A stretch of DNA of 64,000 nucleotides, from positions 481,093 through 545,092 of the forward strand of contig MNCI01001903.1 in the NCBI GenBank assembly GCA_015680685.1, written 5' to 3'. Of the stretch, positions 11,676-23,474 are shown piece by piece (position 1 is the first letter of the stretch; each line of letters opens with the position of its first letter). The stretch comes from Gnetum montanum (taxonomy: Eukaryota > Streptophyta > Gnetopsida > Gnetales > Gnetaceae). A program made the translations under genes and the position numbers. The notes below the pieces were generated by a model, which saw only the letters and a program-made list of their open reading frames with translations, was not told the origin of the DNA and searched no databases.

Positions 11676-12831
11676 TCAGCATAGGTAGCCATCTCCCCCA
11701 CAACTAACTTGGAACGAGAAGATCTGAAATAGTGAGCAAGGTTGTCCATCAACAGAGGTAGCATGTGTACTGGTGGTCCTAAGCTCATGGAAAGGTTTGG
11801 TTTGTTGCACGTTGACCAACAGTTTCTTGTCCAAGCTCTTAAGTTTGTATGTTGTCATGGCCCTTAAAGGAAAGGTTGCATAAATAATATAAGATCCCTC
11901 CCACAGTGTTTGAAATTTAGTACGTTATGGCACATGTGTGGGGTTCCAGTAGAGAACCTTATCTCTCGGTTCATATTTAACTTTCTTAATTCTTAGGTCA
12001 TGACGTTGTTTATTGAATGCCTTATGAAATTCGTTAGATGACAAGGCAACTAGTCAATTTTCATCTAGCAAGTTAAGGGTTCCCAACCGTTGTTTCTGTG
12101 CTAGATCAAGGTCAAGGCTGAGGTCACATGTCGTGGATAGTATACACAGCTCAGTTTGAATGGGAAGCATTGGTAATTTACCATACACTAACTCATAGGG
12201 AGAGTAGCCTGTAGGGAGTTTCCATGTGGAGCGGTATGCCCAAATAGCATCATTCAGTTTAGTGCTCCAGTCTCACCTAAACTTACTAATGGTTCTTGTC
12301 AATCTCTTCGTAATCTCCCTGTTGGTGACTTCTGCATGCCCATTCCCTTGGGGGTGGTATGGTGTAGTCAATTTATGCTCAACCCCTAACCGTTGCATTA
12401 ATTTCCAAAAATTTGCACTTGTGAAGTATGTACCATTGTCTGAAATAAGTGCATGTGGCACACCAAACCTATTTATGATTTGTTGTTCAAAAAATCGTGC
12501 AGCTGTAGATGATGTACAATCTTTAACAGTAGCTACTTCAGCATATTTTCTTAGGTAATAAATGGAAACAATAATATAAGCTTTTCCATTGGACATTATT
12601 GTAATCAACCCCATAAAATCAATTCCCCAAATGTCGAAGGGTTCTAACAGTTAAATCCATTATTGTAGACCCTCCATTCTACCAGTCATTCCCCCATCAT
12701 GTTGATAGGGCTCACAAGATTAGACGAAATGATGGATGTGCCGAAATAATTTAGGCTAATAATATCTTGCAAGCAAGATCTTGATCGTCGTTCGTCTCCT
12801 AATGTAATGACCCCCACAAGGACCCTCATGA
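11676..12831 (-). pseudogene. Element C integrase, broken
   Basis: The core is readable in the frame 12614-12273: GLITIMSNGKAYIIV, INRFGVPHALISDNGTYF, LGVEHKLTTPYHPQGNG and AEVTNREITKRLTRT. The NGT and HPQGN motifs are typical of gypsy integrase cores. The expected third catalytic Glu region reads NGHAEVTNRE. The zinc-binding part lies at about 12830-12690 and is frameshifted. The TAA shared with A, B and E is at 12662-12660. The C-terminal part decays towards 11690, where the complement of CCATCTCCCCCACAAC marks the end. Confidence 0.85.
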
Positions 12832-13470
12832 TCATCTTGGAGAACTCGCAATTGATCTATATCGGGAACACACCATCGAAACAAGCCATCGAGACACCTT
12901 TGTAAAGTTGTCCATTGATCTCCATAGAGTACTTGGCTCGGTGAAGAAACTGTTTAACTCTTGTGGTGTTTTTTGGGTGAGGAGATAGGTAAGAATGCTA
13001 TTGTACCAATTTATCTCCGTGGGTGATTGATTATTCACTACACCAGCAAAGAGGAATTCATCAGGGAAATGATTAGAAATTGGATACTCATCCTCTTTGT
13101 TGTCCCATCGCACCCAAGATAAATGATTAGCAACTACATTCTTGGTGCCCTTGCGATCGATCATCGCTAAATCAAACTCTTGTAAGATTACAAGCCATCG
13201 TATGATACAAGGGCTTACCATTGCCTTATTCATGAGGAACTGGATTACACTATGATCTATATGTATAAACACTTTATATCCCAATACATAGTGTCTAAAC
13301 TTTTCTAATGCAAATACTACAACCATTAATTCTTTCTCTGTGATAGTGTAGTTATGTTGTGCACCAGCGATACTTCTACTTGCATAGTGGATGTAATAAG
13401 GATTCTTTTGGTCATCTAACTATGTAAGTACGGCTCTTAAAGCATAGTTGGACACATCAGTCATGATATG
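12832..13470 (-). pseudogene. Element C RNase H and connection region
   Basis: The 164-residue frame 13326-12832 holds VVVFALEKFRHYVLGYKVFI, IDHSVIQFLMNKAM, IIRWLVILQEFDLAMIDRKG and VVANHLSWVRW, followed by the KEDEYPISNHFPDEFLFAGV link shared with element E. The N-terminal part, with the first acidic residue, lies at about 13470-13330 in another frame. It is the usual RNase H after RT in gypsy pol and is broken here by a frame change. Confidence 0.85.
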
Positions 13471-13482
13471 GAATGGTTTCGA

Positions 13483-14380
13483 CTAGTCAGGAGCTTGTAG
13501 AATGGGTGTTTCTACTAGCTTCTGTTTCAGAGTTTGAAAAGTTAATTCGCATTCCCTGGTCCACTCAAAAGGTACGTCCTTTTTCATTAATTCCACCAAT
13601 GGTTTGGCAACCTTTGAAAAGTTCTCAATAAATCTCCTATAGTAGCCAGTATGTCCAAGGAATGATTGAATATCTTTAATAGTTTCTGGTAGATGGGTAA
13701 TTTCTTGGATAATTTTGATTTTCTCAGGGTCTACCTCTATCCCTGTGTGTGAGATTTTATGCCCTAGTACTATGCCTTCTTGGATCATCAAATGGATTTT
13801 CTGCTAATTGAGCCTCAAATTGGTTTCTACACATCTTGTTAACACTTTCTCCAACCAGTCCAAGGCTTGATCAAAGTTTGCTCCATAAGTGGAGAAGTCA
13901 TCCATAAAGACCTCCACGCCATTCCCTATCTACTATTGGAATATTCTTAGAACTAGTCATTGAAATGTTGCAGGGGCATTGCACAAGCCAAAAGGCATCT
14001 ATTTGTATGTGAACGTTCCCCAAGGACTGGTGAACATAGTCTTGGCTTGGTCTTCTATGGCTATTTGTATTTGGTTATATTCGCCATATCCATCTAGAAA
14101 ACTATAATAGCAATGCCCTGCGATGGTGTCTAAGACTTGGTCGACAAATGGCAATGGAAAGTGATCTTTGAATGTTGCCATATTTAGTAGCCTAAAATCT
14201 ATGCACACCCTCCATTTGCCTCCCTTTTTAGGCACAATAACTAAGGGGCTAACCCATTCACTATTAGCAATGGGGTATATGAACCCAGCCTTGAGAAGCT
14301 ATTCGATTTCTTCCTTAACTACTTGCTTCAGCTTAGGGTTCAATCGCTTCTATGGTTGTCTTTGAGGGTTCATGGAGGGG
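13483..14380 (-). pseudogene. Element C reverse transcriptase, broken
   Basis: Frames 14235-13999 and 13791-13483 give MPKKGGKWRVCIDFRLLNMA, FKDHFPLPFVDQVLDTIAGH, TMFTSPWGTFTYK, then VLGHKISHTGIEVDPEKI, FLGHTGYYRRFIENFSK and FEWTRECELTFQTLKQKL. The catalytic VFMDDFSTYG segment lies at about 13910-13880. Several stops separate the open parts. It is the most readable RT in the window and gives the clearest Athila-type assignment. Confidence 0.9.
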
Positions 14381-14589
14381 TCAGTGTAAATTCTATGTTG
14401 TCATATCCTAGGATCTATTCTAGTTAATTTGGGATATGACCAAGCGAAGTCTTCCAACCATTTATTTATTACTTTCAGTAGTTTTTCTTTCTGTTTAGGA
14501 GCAAGCTTAGCATTGATAATTACCGATTTTCCATTTTTAAGGAACGTGTATTCCATACCGGTGGGCAATGATTTCATCTCGAGGGGCTC

Positions 14590-15513
14590 CTACTTAAATT
14601 TCTTAAGGATTTCCAACTTCCCCCAGTTGATATTTTTAAGGATAAGACTTGGAAGTTGGCAGTGGACTTGCTCTAATGCATCTATGCTATCAATGTAAGC
14701 ACAAGTCAGACCCTCAGTTGGTTCCATGCATATGAGTGAACTACTTTCTTGATCATCTGTCAGCCACTGGGTGTCTTCCTGTCGTGTGGCTCCTACATAC
14801 AGGCATCTTTGTATGTTAATCACTTGTGCACACTGATTACATGCAAGCAATACTAAACTTTGCACAAACCATGACCTTTGCATGCAATTACACCCTGTGT
14901 CATTGTATGTGATGCACGAAACTTTCTTCTTCTTAATATTTTTGAATGTATTTTCCTTTGATATTTCTAGGAAAAGATCACGGATTCCTAGGCATGCATC
15001 AATGGTGCTTAGCCATGCTCTTCCCATTATGATTGGGAAGTCCCCCTTACCGTTGTTCACTTGAATCACTAGGAAATTAGCTAGGTACGACCACCCACAA
15101 ATAGTGGTAAGAATGTCTTCCACCAATCCCAATGGGACAATGATGGACTAGTCAGCCAACTCTAGATAGATGTTGCTCTTTTTCAATGGAGGCAGGTTCC
15201 AGGCCTTGTACATTTCTTGAGAAATCAAGTTGACACCGGAACCTGAATCCAAAAGAGCCTTGCACAGTGCATTTCTAGTGATTTGTAAGTATATCAAAGA
15301 ACTCCCAAGATCAGATAATTTCCTGGGAAGGTGGCCAGCTTTGATCCAATCGGTGACGGCATGTGTTAGCATGGCCATATGCATTGAGTGCAATGGTTGA
15401 GTTGAAGGAGGCTCCAAGGTTTTGATTGATACTGAGGCATCTAAGGAATCAGCTGCTTGTGATTGCAAGGGCTTGGTTGGTCTGTTGGTTCTAAAGAAAG
15501 GTCTTTTCTTCAT
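14590..15513 (-). pseudogene. Element C protease and linker, one stop from continuous
   Basis: Frames 15513-15148 and 15132-14590 are contiguous except for one stop between them. The active site is ALLDSGSGVNLIS, the closest to a canonical DSG site among the four copies. The second half contains IIMGRAWLSTIDA, then CITYNDTGCNCMQ and a linker with TQWLTDDQESSS. The protease would process the gag-pol precursor. One nonsense change near 15140 is enough to inactivate this part. Confidence 0.85.
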
Positions 15514-15594
15514 GTGGTTGTTGGAACCAATAGTAGGTTGAGAGTTAATAGCCCTTGTGGCATTACGTTGCTACAGCTGGGTAGGGATTTCACC

Positions 15595-16011
15595 CTACAT
15601 AGCTAGAGCATGTGGTAGTGGAGCTATTGGTGGAAGAGATGCGACTGGATGAGAAGGATGATATGCTTGTGGAATATCACCCCTAAAAGAGGAAGTCCCA
15701 TAATACTCGTGGGCTTGGTAGTGAGGTTGAGGAGTGATATGACTAGTAGAGTCACGTGGAGAGATTGGCTGCTGCATGTAATATCCATATGGGTCAAGTT
15801 GCTAGTAAGGATACTATTGCCTTGGTGGTGGCATTCCCCATGATTGTGGGTGCTGCCACTGTTGATATTACTCAATCGGTTATGGTGGAGTTCCACTTGG
15901 ATAATACGTTAAGGGTTGATGGAACTATCTTGGGTTACCTTGGGGGTAAGGTAACCTTCGGGGTGCTTGCCATTTGTTTAATCGTGGGTTGAGTGCATAC
16001 ACACCAGACTC
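15595..16011 (-). other. Element C gag-pro spacer, Pro/His/Tyr-rich
   Basis: Between the gag zinc knuckle and the protease the minus strand encodes low-complexity text rich in Pro, His, Ser and Tyr (for example YHPSHPVASLPPIAPLP in the frame 15777-15595). The homologous region of element E is 54868-55350. It probably belongs to the gag-pol polyprotein as a linker; no domain is recognisable. Confidence 0.6.
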
Positions 16012-16641
16012 CTACAGATGTGAGATTATAGGGAAACATCCCTTAGGATGGTCATATTGACATATCTCACATCCACTATCATTGTCTGTTTCCAAATCCA
16101 CAACCTCTTCAATGATGAAAACTTTTCCCTTACCCTTGCTACGTGCATGTTCAACCTCTTTCTTTTTTCTTTTTTCGTGATCACTACCTTGCTCTCTAGA
16201 CTCCTCTACTATTTTAAGAACAGATTGAAATCTATTGTCTAAGCAATCCCACATTTGGTCTACCTTTGCTAATACTTCTGATGTCAACGTTTGGATAGGA
16301 AAATTTTTCCTATTCACCATCTCTTTGAGTTGTGACTCTTCTTTATCCTCACAACATCTTACACCTCTCTTCCGGAGGGAAGGATCTCGATTATACTCTT
16401 CCACACTTTCTCTCTTCCATAGCTCACCTTCTTCCTTAGCAACTTGCTCCAATAGTCTTTGAATTTGATGGGACCTAAGCTCGGATAGTCTTCCTTGGGC
16501 ATAAGTCCCAAGGGTTCTTCTCATTTCATGCCTAAGCCCATCCACAAGATGGCATAGTTGATCTCTTTGCAAATAACCATGGCCAAGACAATGAATGTAA
16601 CAATGCATAGTATCAGCCCATGGAAACATCCAAGGATTCAT
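16012..16641 (-). pseudogene. Element C gag C-terminal half with zinc knuckle (209-residue open frame)
   Basis: This is the longest intact retroelement frame in the window. It contains a helical, charged segment (LVDGLRHEMRRTLGTYAQGR, QRLLEQVAKEEGELWKRE), a Lys/Arg/Glu-rich stretch (EKRKKKEVEHARSKGKGKV) and a terminal zinc knuckle CEICQYDHPKGC, followed by the stop. The spacing is C-x2-C-x3-H-x3-C, not the usual x4/x4. Gag packages element RNA in virus-like particles. Upstream gag is frameshifted, so the whole protein is not encoded. Confidence 0.85.
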
Positions 16642-17990
16642 GTCCTCCTTGTTTCCAGCCTTGGATTTGCTTTTGCAAGTTATACTCGAGAGTACGTTTG
16701 GTACTTGTCATTAAATAGTTCTAACATAGTACTCCACCTACAAATGGATTCTAGCTCTAAAGACTGGTACCAACTTTTTGCTTCTTTAACTAATGTCCAT
16801 AGGAAGAACTTAAGTTTTTGCCATTTGTTCTCTATGTTTTGTAAGGCACACGCATCATGAAATTCTTGTAAATGATTCTAAGGATTAGCGTTGTATCCCC
16901 CTTCAAATGGTGGGATGTTGTTTATATCTAATCTCTTAATCCTACTATATTTCAGATGCCTTGTTGAAATTCTAATAGCCTCAGTTATGTCCAACATACT
17001 TCGAGTAGCGAGGAGGGGTTCATCATGATCGTCTCGTCCATGGTGTCTATAATGCCTACATTGTTCCCTACTCTCCCTTCTTCTATGTTGTGACTCTCTA
17101 GAGTGCCCTCATCTCCTTTCCTGGCTATTTTTTCTATGACTTCCACTTTGCCTACCTTTATCCCCATGGTCTTTTTCTTTATGACTACATTCGGATATTG
17201 AAGGAGAGGGTGAAGGAGATGATGAAGGTAAACAAGAAGGAGAATTGTCACCATGATAGTTTCTGCTACCTTTTCTTCTGTGGTCTCAACCCTGATCATG
17301 ATTACGATCAGAATGTCCACCTTTATCATGAGTTAATGTCCCTTTTTCGGACCCTTTAGGCCTGTGGGTATCAGAACCTGGGTTATGAATAGTGGAATGA
17401 AGGTTCTGATACACAACCCCTTAGCCAAAGTCAAGGGGAGGAACATCATTGTGTGGCCAACTGCCTAAGGTATGTTCACCACTCTCATTTTCACTTAAGA
17501 CATGTGGGGCATCCTGGGATCACTTACCCTTCAAAGACTTATGATGTCTCTCTTGTTGCAAGTCCCTTTGAAATTGTGCCTCTGTGGGACAGTATTCTCT
17601 CGAGTCATGGTCTTGCACAATGTATTTTGTGTGTAAGTGCAACATGCCAATTCATGTGAGAGCATGAAGAAGCATGCTCGGGACTGAATGATCAGGAGGT
17701 AACACTATGTTACCTTCTAAGTCTTGTCAACGCAGTTGTTCATCTTGATGGAGGATAAAGATGAAGTCTGGTATATACTCATTAGGATGAATATATACCA
17801 CTTGAACTTGTTGAGGGACTAGTGAATCAACATCATGTGTATTACGTTGCCAATTGTTTCCTGTTTCAGACCTAGGTAGTTAGGCACTTTCGCACAAAGA
17901 AGGAGACATACTTTTCTAGTTCAATGTGCAATGTATTCTTGTTTATTATTTTCTCAATCAACCCTAAGGATTCGTTCCAACGATGTGAAT
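16642..17990 (-). pseudogene. Element C gag N-terminal half, frameshifted
   Basis: Reading the minus strand across frames gives a basic Arg/His/Ser-rich tract (about 17260-17020) and then the gag core: ITEAIRIS, NNIPPFEGGYN, HLQEFHDACAL and KEAKSWYQSLE near 16960-16720. The same order is found in element E at 53690-54250. Stops and shifts separate the parts. The initiator region is not certain. Confidence 0.75.
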
Positions 17991-18027
17991 GATTTTCTAT
18001 GTTCTAATTAGCACACAAACAACTAAG

Positions 18028-18045
18028 TCCTCGACAACGGTTCCA
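18028..18045 (-). promoter_or_regulatory. Element C primer binding site, tRNA-Asp type
   Basis: On the minus strand this reads TGGAACCGTTGTCGAGGA, starting two bases inside the 5' LTR end. The 3' end of plant tRNA-Asp would pair with TGGCGCCGTTGCCGGGGA, so 14 of 18 positions agree. This type of PBS is known in Athila elements. Confidence 0.8.
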
Positions 18046-18046
18046 A

Positions 18047-18992
18047 TGATGAGCGGCGAGGTACCCCTACGCTCAACCATATGAATACAAGCGTTTCACA
18101 CATGATCCAGTTGAATTCCAAGGACTAAGTGCCTATGCATCTTTGTGGAACAAGGACGGGTTGGTTGATCGGGGTCTTCCCAAACTTACTTGTATGTCAT
18201 GATTGTATGGTTAAGTAAGCTTGAGGCATATGATTTTTATATCTTTTATGTTTTTATGTCCTATGCTAATAAGGGAGAAGAGAGATAACTAGGTGACTAA
18301 TTTATCTTAACTACTCATTAACTAAGTTCTAACTAATACTAACACCAACATCCATTCTTACTTGTCGTACACATCTTGAACCAGTGCAACACTACTGGGA
18401 TTACCAAACGCTAATCGTTACTCAGTTACCAAGTGTTACAAGTATGCTCGAAGTGATCATACTAAGTGTAATTTAACGATTTTCTTAATTGATCAAAATG
18501 AATTGCTACGCTAATAACATAAATGTAAAGTGCATAAAATAAAATCAATGCATAAGAAAATAAAATAAAATAAATGTATAAAAAAAACAAATCTCAAGTG
18601 CTGCAAGGATGAATCAAAGAGCTCATCTTTATTGTCGTACACAAGGTATGCTCAGTTACACAATGCTCGGATAAAGATCCATCCACACTTAGACCTCCTA
18701 TTGCAGGCACTTCGAAAATACTCTAACTTTCAAACAAACTACCAGAGTTTCGCTACTTGACTTCTAAAAGACTTCCTTTTCCAATTGTGTGCCTGGGCAC
18801 TGTATTTATAGGCTTGGGAGCAACTACTCGAATAATTAGAGTAACCACTCTAATAACTAGAATAAACTGCTAGAGCAACTGCTCTAATAATTACAATAAA
18901 CGGCTATAGTAATTGCTCTAATAATTAGAATAAACTACTAGAGTAACTACTCTAATAATTAGAATAAACCGCTAGAGTAACCGCTCTTATCA
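18047..18992 (-). repeat. Element C 5' LTR (946 bp)
   Basis: It is the partner of 8916-9792, with the same TGATGA/TCATCA-type ends (outer end TTATCA on the plus strand). It is 69 bp longer, explained by two extra copies of the 34-bp AT-rich unit in U3 at about 18825-18992. The TATA box, the AATAAAGAT word near R and the doubled TTGGTAACC boxes are all present. Confidence 0.95.
18825..18992 (-). repeat. 34-bp minisatellite in the element C U3
   Basis: About five units of CTCTAATAATTAGAATAAAC plus (C/T)(C/G)GCTAGAGTAACTG lie head to tail directly upstream of the TATA box on the minus strand. The partner LTR has about three. The core TCTAATAATTAGA is nearly palindromic. It replaces the GATATC-rich U3 seen in the other LTRs and may hold the enhancer. 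Confidence 0.85.
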
Positions 18993-20290
18993 AAGTGCTA
19001 GATACAATATTTGGGCATTACTTTTACAATTTTCTGGATGGTTATAATGTCTATAACCAAATCCAGATCACTCTAGAGGACTAGGCCAAAACAACATTCA
19101 TGAGGCCCTGGGGGACTTTTACATATCGTAAGATGCCTTTTGGTCTATGCAATGCTCCTACTACATTCCAATGCCTAGTCTTAAGCATTTTTCAGTAGCA
19201 AATTAGTAGTTGTATGAAGGTCTTCATGAATGACTTCTCCACCTATGGAGCTACATTTGAGCAAGCCCTGGACCACCTTGAGCAAGTATTCAAAAGATGT
19301 GTTGAAAAAAACCTTAGGCTCAATTGGCAAAAGAGTCATCTGATGGTCTAGGAGGGCATTGTATTGTGGCACAGAATATCACAAGAAGGAATTAAGATTG
19401 ACCCTTAAAAATAAGGGTCATCCAAGGAATAACCCACCAACTAGAAATAGTCAAAGATATTTGGTCATTCCTTGGACATACTAGCTACTACTAACAATTC
19501 ATAGAGAATTTCTCTAAGATTTCAAAATCGTTGATTGAGCTGACAAAGAAAAATGCTCTATTTGTTTGGACCATGGAATGTGAAACAGCATTCTAGAAAC
19601 TAAAGGAAAAATGTGTAGAAACTTTAATTCTATAGGCACTCGAGTGGTCTATACTATTTCATGTTAGGATAAATGCATCAAATTACATCTTAGGAGTTGT
19701 GCTTACACAATTGGATGATAAGAAATGCCCATATTACACCCACTGTGCAAGCCAAAGCATTGTGGGTGCACAACTGAACTACATCACCACAGAAAAAGAA
19801 TTGATGGTAGTGTTGTTTGCTTTAGATAAGTTCAAGCATTATGTGCTTGGATACAAAGTGTTTATTCACATAGACCATAGCGCCATCTACTTTTTCATGA
19901 ACAAGCCAACAGTGAGCCCTTGTGTCATACAATGGTTGGTGATCTTACAGGAATTTGATCTTACAATGGTAGATGAAAAGGAAACTAAGAATGTGGTCAT
20001 TGACCACTTATCTCAGTTGTAATGAGGTAACAAAAAGGATGGAAGCCCACTATCTGGTCTACTTCCTGATGAACTCCTCTTTGTCAAGGCTACAACTAAA
20101 AAATTGTCCACTGAGCCTAAATGGTATGATGGCATTCTCACCTATCTTCTCATCCAAGAAATGCCACAAGGGTTAGACCACCAGAAAAAACAATAGTTTC
20201 TTTACCAAGTAAAATGCTTCATGGAGACCAACGAACACCTCTACATGGTGTCTACTAATGGCCTAGTTTGTTGGTGTGTGCTTGATTCTA
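18993..20290 (+). pseudogene. Element B, right part: RT and RNase H
   Basis: The RT continues from the C insertion with LDTIFGHYFYNFLDGYN, the damaged catalytic box VFMNDFSTYG (FMND, second Asp lost to Asn) near 19220-19250, and WSFLGHTSYY. RNase H frame 19699-20022 has QLDDKKCPYYTHCASQSIVG, TTEKELMVVLFALDKFKHY and GYKVFIHIDHSAIYF. The duplicated target AAGTG at 18993-18997 belongs to the C insertion. Stops are frequent. Confidence 0.85.
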
Positions 20291-21480
20291 ATCAACTACA
20301 CATTCTCCAAGATGCTCATGATAGTCCTTGTGGAGGCCACTATGTTGGGAGATGTAAGACCATTAACATCCTAATGGCAGGGTACTACTAGCCAACAATC
20401 TTCAAGGATTCTCACCAATATGTCCACTCTTATAAACGCTGCCAGTGAGATGATGGAATGACTGCTCCAATGGAGGGACCTCAATAATGGATCCAACCAT
20501 TGGAACCCTTCAACATCTAGGACATTGATTTCATGGATCCCATCACACCCAGGTCAAATGAAAAAGTGTACATCATAGTCGCTATTGACTATTATACAAA
20601 ATGGGCAAAAGTAGTAGCCTTTACTAACTGTACATCTTCTACTGCTACTTGATTTGTATAACAGAATGTTGTAAACAGGTTTGGTGTGCCACACGCATTA
20701 ATTTTTGATAATGGAACCCACTTTATAGGCACTACCTTTTGGAAGCTTATGCAACACTTGGGGGTTCAACACAAACTAATAATACCCTACCACCCCCAAG
20801 CCAATGGTCAAGTTGAGGTTACAAATAGGTAAATCACAAAGATACTAACAAGAACTATTAGCAAATATAGTAAAGACTAGAGCACAAAACTCAACGATGC
20901 CCTTTAGGCCTACCACTCAACATGGAAACTTCCTATAGGCTATTCTCCCTATCAGCTGGTGTACGAAAAATTACTAGCACTTTCTATTCAATCTAAGCTC
21001 CATACACTTTCAACAACCTGCGATCTCAACCTTGACTTAAGTTTAGCACAAAAAGAAAGATTAATGAATCTCAACTTACGAGACGAAAACCGATTGGTGG
21101 CCCTATCATCTAACAAGTTGCACAAGGCATTCAACCAAAAGTGCCATGATCTTAAAATTAGGAAAGTCAAATTTCAACTAGGAGATAAGGTTCTCTACTA
21201 AAACCCTAACGAACTAAGTTTCAAACATTGTGGAAAGGACCTTATATCATCTACGAAACTTTTTCTTCTAGGGCCATGATGATCTCATCTACAAAAATTT
21301 TCCTTCTAGGGCCATGATGATCTACAAACCTGAGAGCCCAAACATAAAATAGTTGGTCAACATATAACAAGTCAAACCTTTCCATAAGCCTAAGCTAACT
21401 AATGCAACAAATGCCTCATCGAATGGACAACCACGCTCAATATTTCAAATCTCCTCCTTTCAACTTAGTTGTGGGGGAGA
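20291..21480 (+). pseudogene. Element B integrase, broken
   Basis: A zinc-binding region (HDSPCGGHYVGRC, SHQYVHS) is followed by the shared TAA at 20485-20487, then IDFMDPITP, DYYTKWAKVVAFTN, RFGVPHALIFDNGTHF, LGVQHKLIIPYHPQANGQVEV and, in the C-terminal part, the frame 20959-21201 (TTCDLNLDLSLAQKERLMNL, HDLKIRKVKFQLGDKVLY). It ends at a GTTGTGGGGGAGATGG tract near 21468-21483. The third acidic residue of the DDE set is present as GQVEV. A partial 50-bp duplication (GGGCCATGATGATCT, 21272 and 21310) lies near the end. Confidence 0.85.
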
Positions 21481-23474
21481 TGGCCATCCATGATAACTAT
21501 ATAAGCAGCTCCTTAGTTTTTCATCTTTTTGTTTTACATGCTTTTGTTTTACACCTTGTTACTTTTACAACTTTTTGTTTTACACATTCTTTATCTTACA
21601 CCTTTTTGTTTTTATGTTATTAATTTTTCAAAGTTTTTGTTTTACAACATCGTTAGTACATTCTTTTTCTTAAATATTTTACATTTTCTTGTATATTTTT
21701 CTTTATTTTGGATGTTATTTTCTTATTATGTTTTAATAATAACATGCCTTATTGCCAACTAGGTATAGTATGTTTGATTGATGTGGGCATGTGCTATCTA
21801 GTTATTTGATTGTTAGTGTTTGAATTCTAGCTTTGAAATTTGTTACGGATAATTAGGACATGGTTTCTTTTTCATGAAATAGGCAGTGAGTCCATAACAT
21901 CCATCCATCCACAAACTCTATGGTTTTCCTTGTTTTGTAAGTGTGAGGTCTCTTTTTCATTAATAAAACTTTAACGAACTTGTGACTTTGGTAGTTTCCA
22001 AATTTGAAAAAGATTCAAACATTTGAACATAGTGTGACTTCAAGGGAATTCGGTACTCTTTGTGCCTTTCTACTTGGGTGCATATGTGTTTTCATGGATT
22101 TCTTACTGTTCCATGTTGATAAATAATAGGAAGTTGAAGAAGTCTTTGCATGGTGTGGTTCCCATCATCAAAAAAAAAAGAGAGAAAAAAAAATAAACAA
22201 ATGATGGGAATTCAATTCACACCCCTTAAACAAAATAAACAAGCTACAAGCACTGGTTATGAGACTAGAAAGACATGTTACCCATGCTTGAAGGTCTCCT
22301 CTAACTAAGGCCCTTCCTCACTTCCTACTTCTCTTTTCTTCTCTAATAAGGAACAGCGGTTGTTCTATGTGAGCACTCTTATGTCTCAGGGGGGTGAACT
22401 GGTCTTAGAATGGTAATGCAATGTCACTGAACATGGTTGGTTTTGGTTTGGACTAAGGATGGATTGTATTAGGTCATTTAACCACAAGATTCAGAAGGGA
22501 CTCATGTGACCTTAATCAAAAACTCTATTCCTCTCTCTCTCATCCATCTGTGCTTTCCATGTCTTACCTCACTGCTGGTTTCATGTTCTTGTTCGATGTC
22601 TTGGTTTGATATGTCAAAATTCTTAGGTAGTTTCTTCCAAGTTTTTGTCCTTAACTTTCTGTAACCATTAATCATCCATAGAGTCCATGGACTCCTTGGT
22701 TTGAAGTTATGCAAGGACAACAAAAGGCTTGTGCCTGCTTTAGGGAGGACCCACTTGCATATCTTTTAGTTGGGTTAGTTAAGCTCCTTATCCTTAGACA
22801 CCCTCACAATCAAATCCTTTTGTGTGCCTCATCAATGACATCCAATTGTGCGCATCTTCACAATGTTTTTCAGAGAACTCATCTTTTTATTTGTTGTGAA
22901 TTCTTAAACCCTCTTTAAGCATTTCATCATGTTTGAAATTTTTAGAATTTAATGAATTGTTTATCCATTTCACTTATTTTTCAACCTTCCCACTAACACT
23001 ATTAACAAAATCAATCCACCATAATCACAACCTAGCCAAGTGTAATTGCCGACAAGACAAGGTACTTAAAAGCTATATGTTACACATTGCACACTAATCC
23101 ACAATTTTATTGTGATTGTAATGGGAAGCATGGACTAGAAGCGAGACTATCTTCGCTAAATAATAAGCAGCAGCACCATGTGATAAGGATCATTCATGAT
23201 CGTTGGATCTTCTCCCTTGCTCTTCAGCTACCAAGAGGAGTTGGATGTCAGTTTTGTCTAGGGTGTTCACTTCTCTTGTTCACTTCTCTTGTCATGAACA
23301 CCCAATTTTGTAAAAGATTATAAATTTGTACACTCAAACACTTAGAATTTGTCTATTTCATCTTAGTCAAGTTTACATGTCAGTCAATAATTCCATATCT
23401 TCCCAATATTTTGTAAGAAACTTGTTCCTCCTTTTGTTTACTCAAGGATGAATTTTCATTCAGTCATGGGGGTA
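21481..23474 (+). other. Element B 3' noncoding domain and polypurine tract
   Basis: Two kilobases with the same conserved blocks as in A, C and E and no convincing gene. The first 300 bases are T-rich with short frames. The tract AGTCATGGGGGTA directly before 23475 is the plus-strand primer site. A direct repeat TTCACTTCTCTTGT occurs twice at 23267-23293. Confidence 0.8.

Larger units (their letters stand above)
8916..18992 (-). mobile_element. Element C: complete Athila-like LTR retrotransposon nested in B
   Basis: Read on the minus strand the order is 5' LTR (18992-18047), PBS, gag, protease, RT, RNase H, integrase, 3' domain, polypurine tract, 3' LTR (9792-8916). The 5-bp duplication AAGTG lies at 8911-8915 and 18993-18997. 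Joining the flanks across it restores the RT reading DQVLDT of host element B. The element is 10,077 bp. I count 17 differences over the first 204 aligned bases of the two LTRs, about 8 percent, so the insertion is old. All coding regions have stops, though C keeps more open frame than A or B. Confidence 0.95.
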
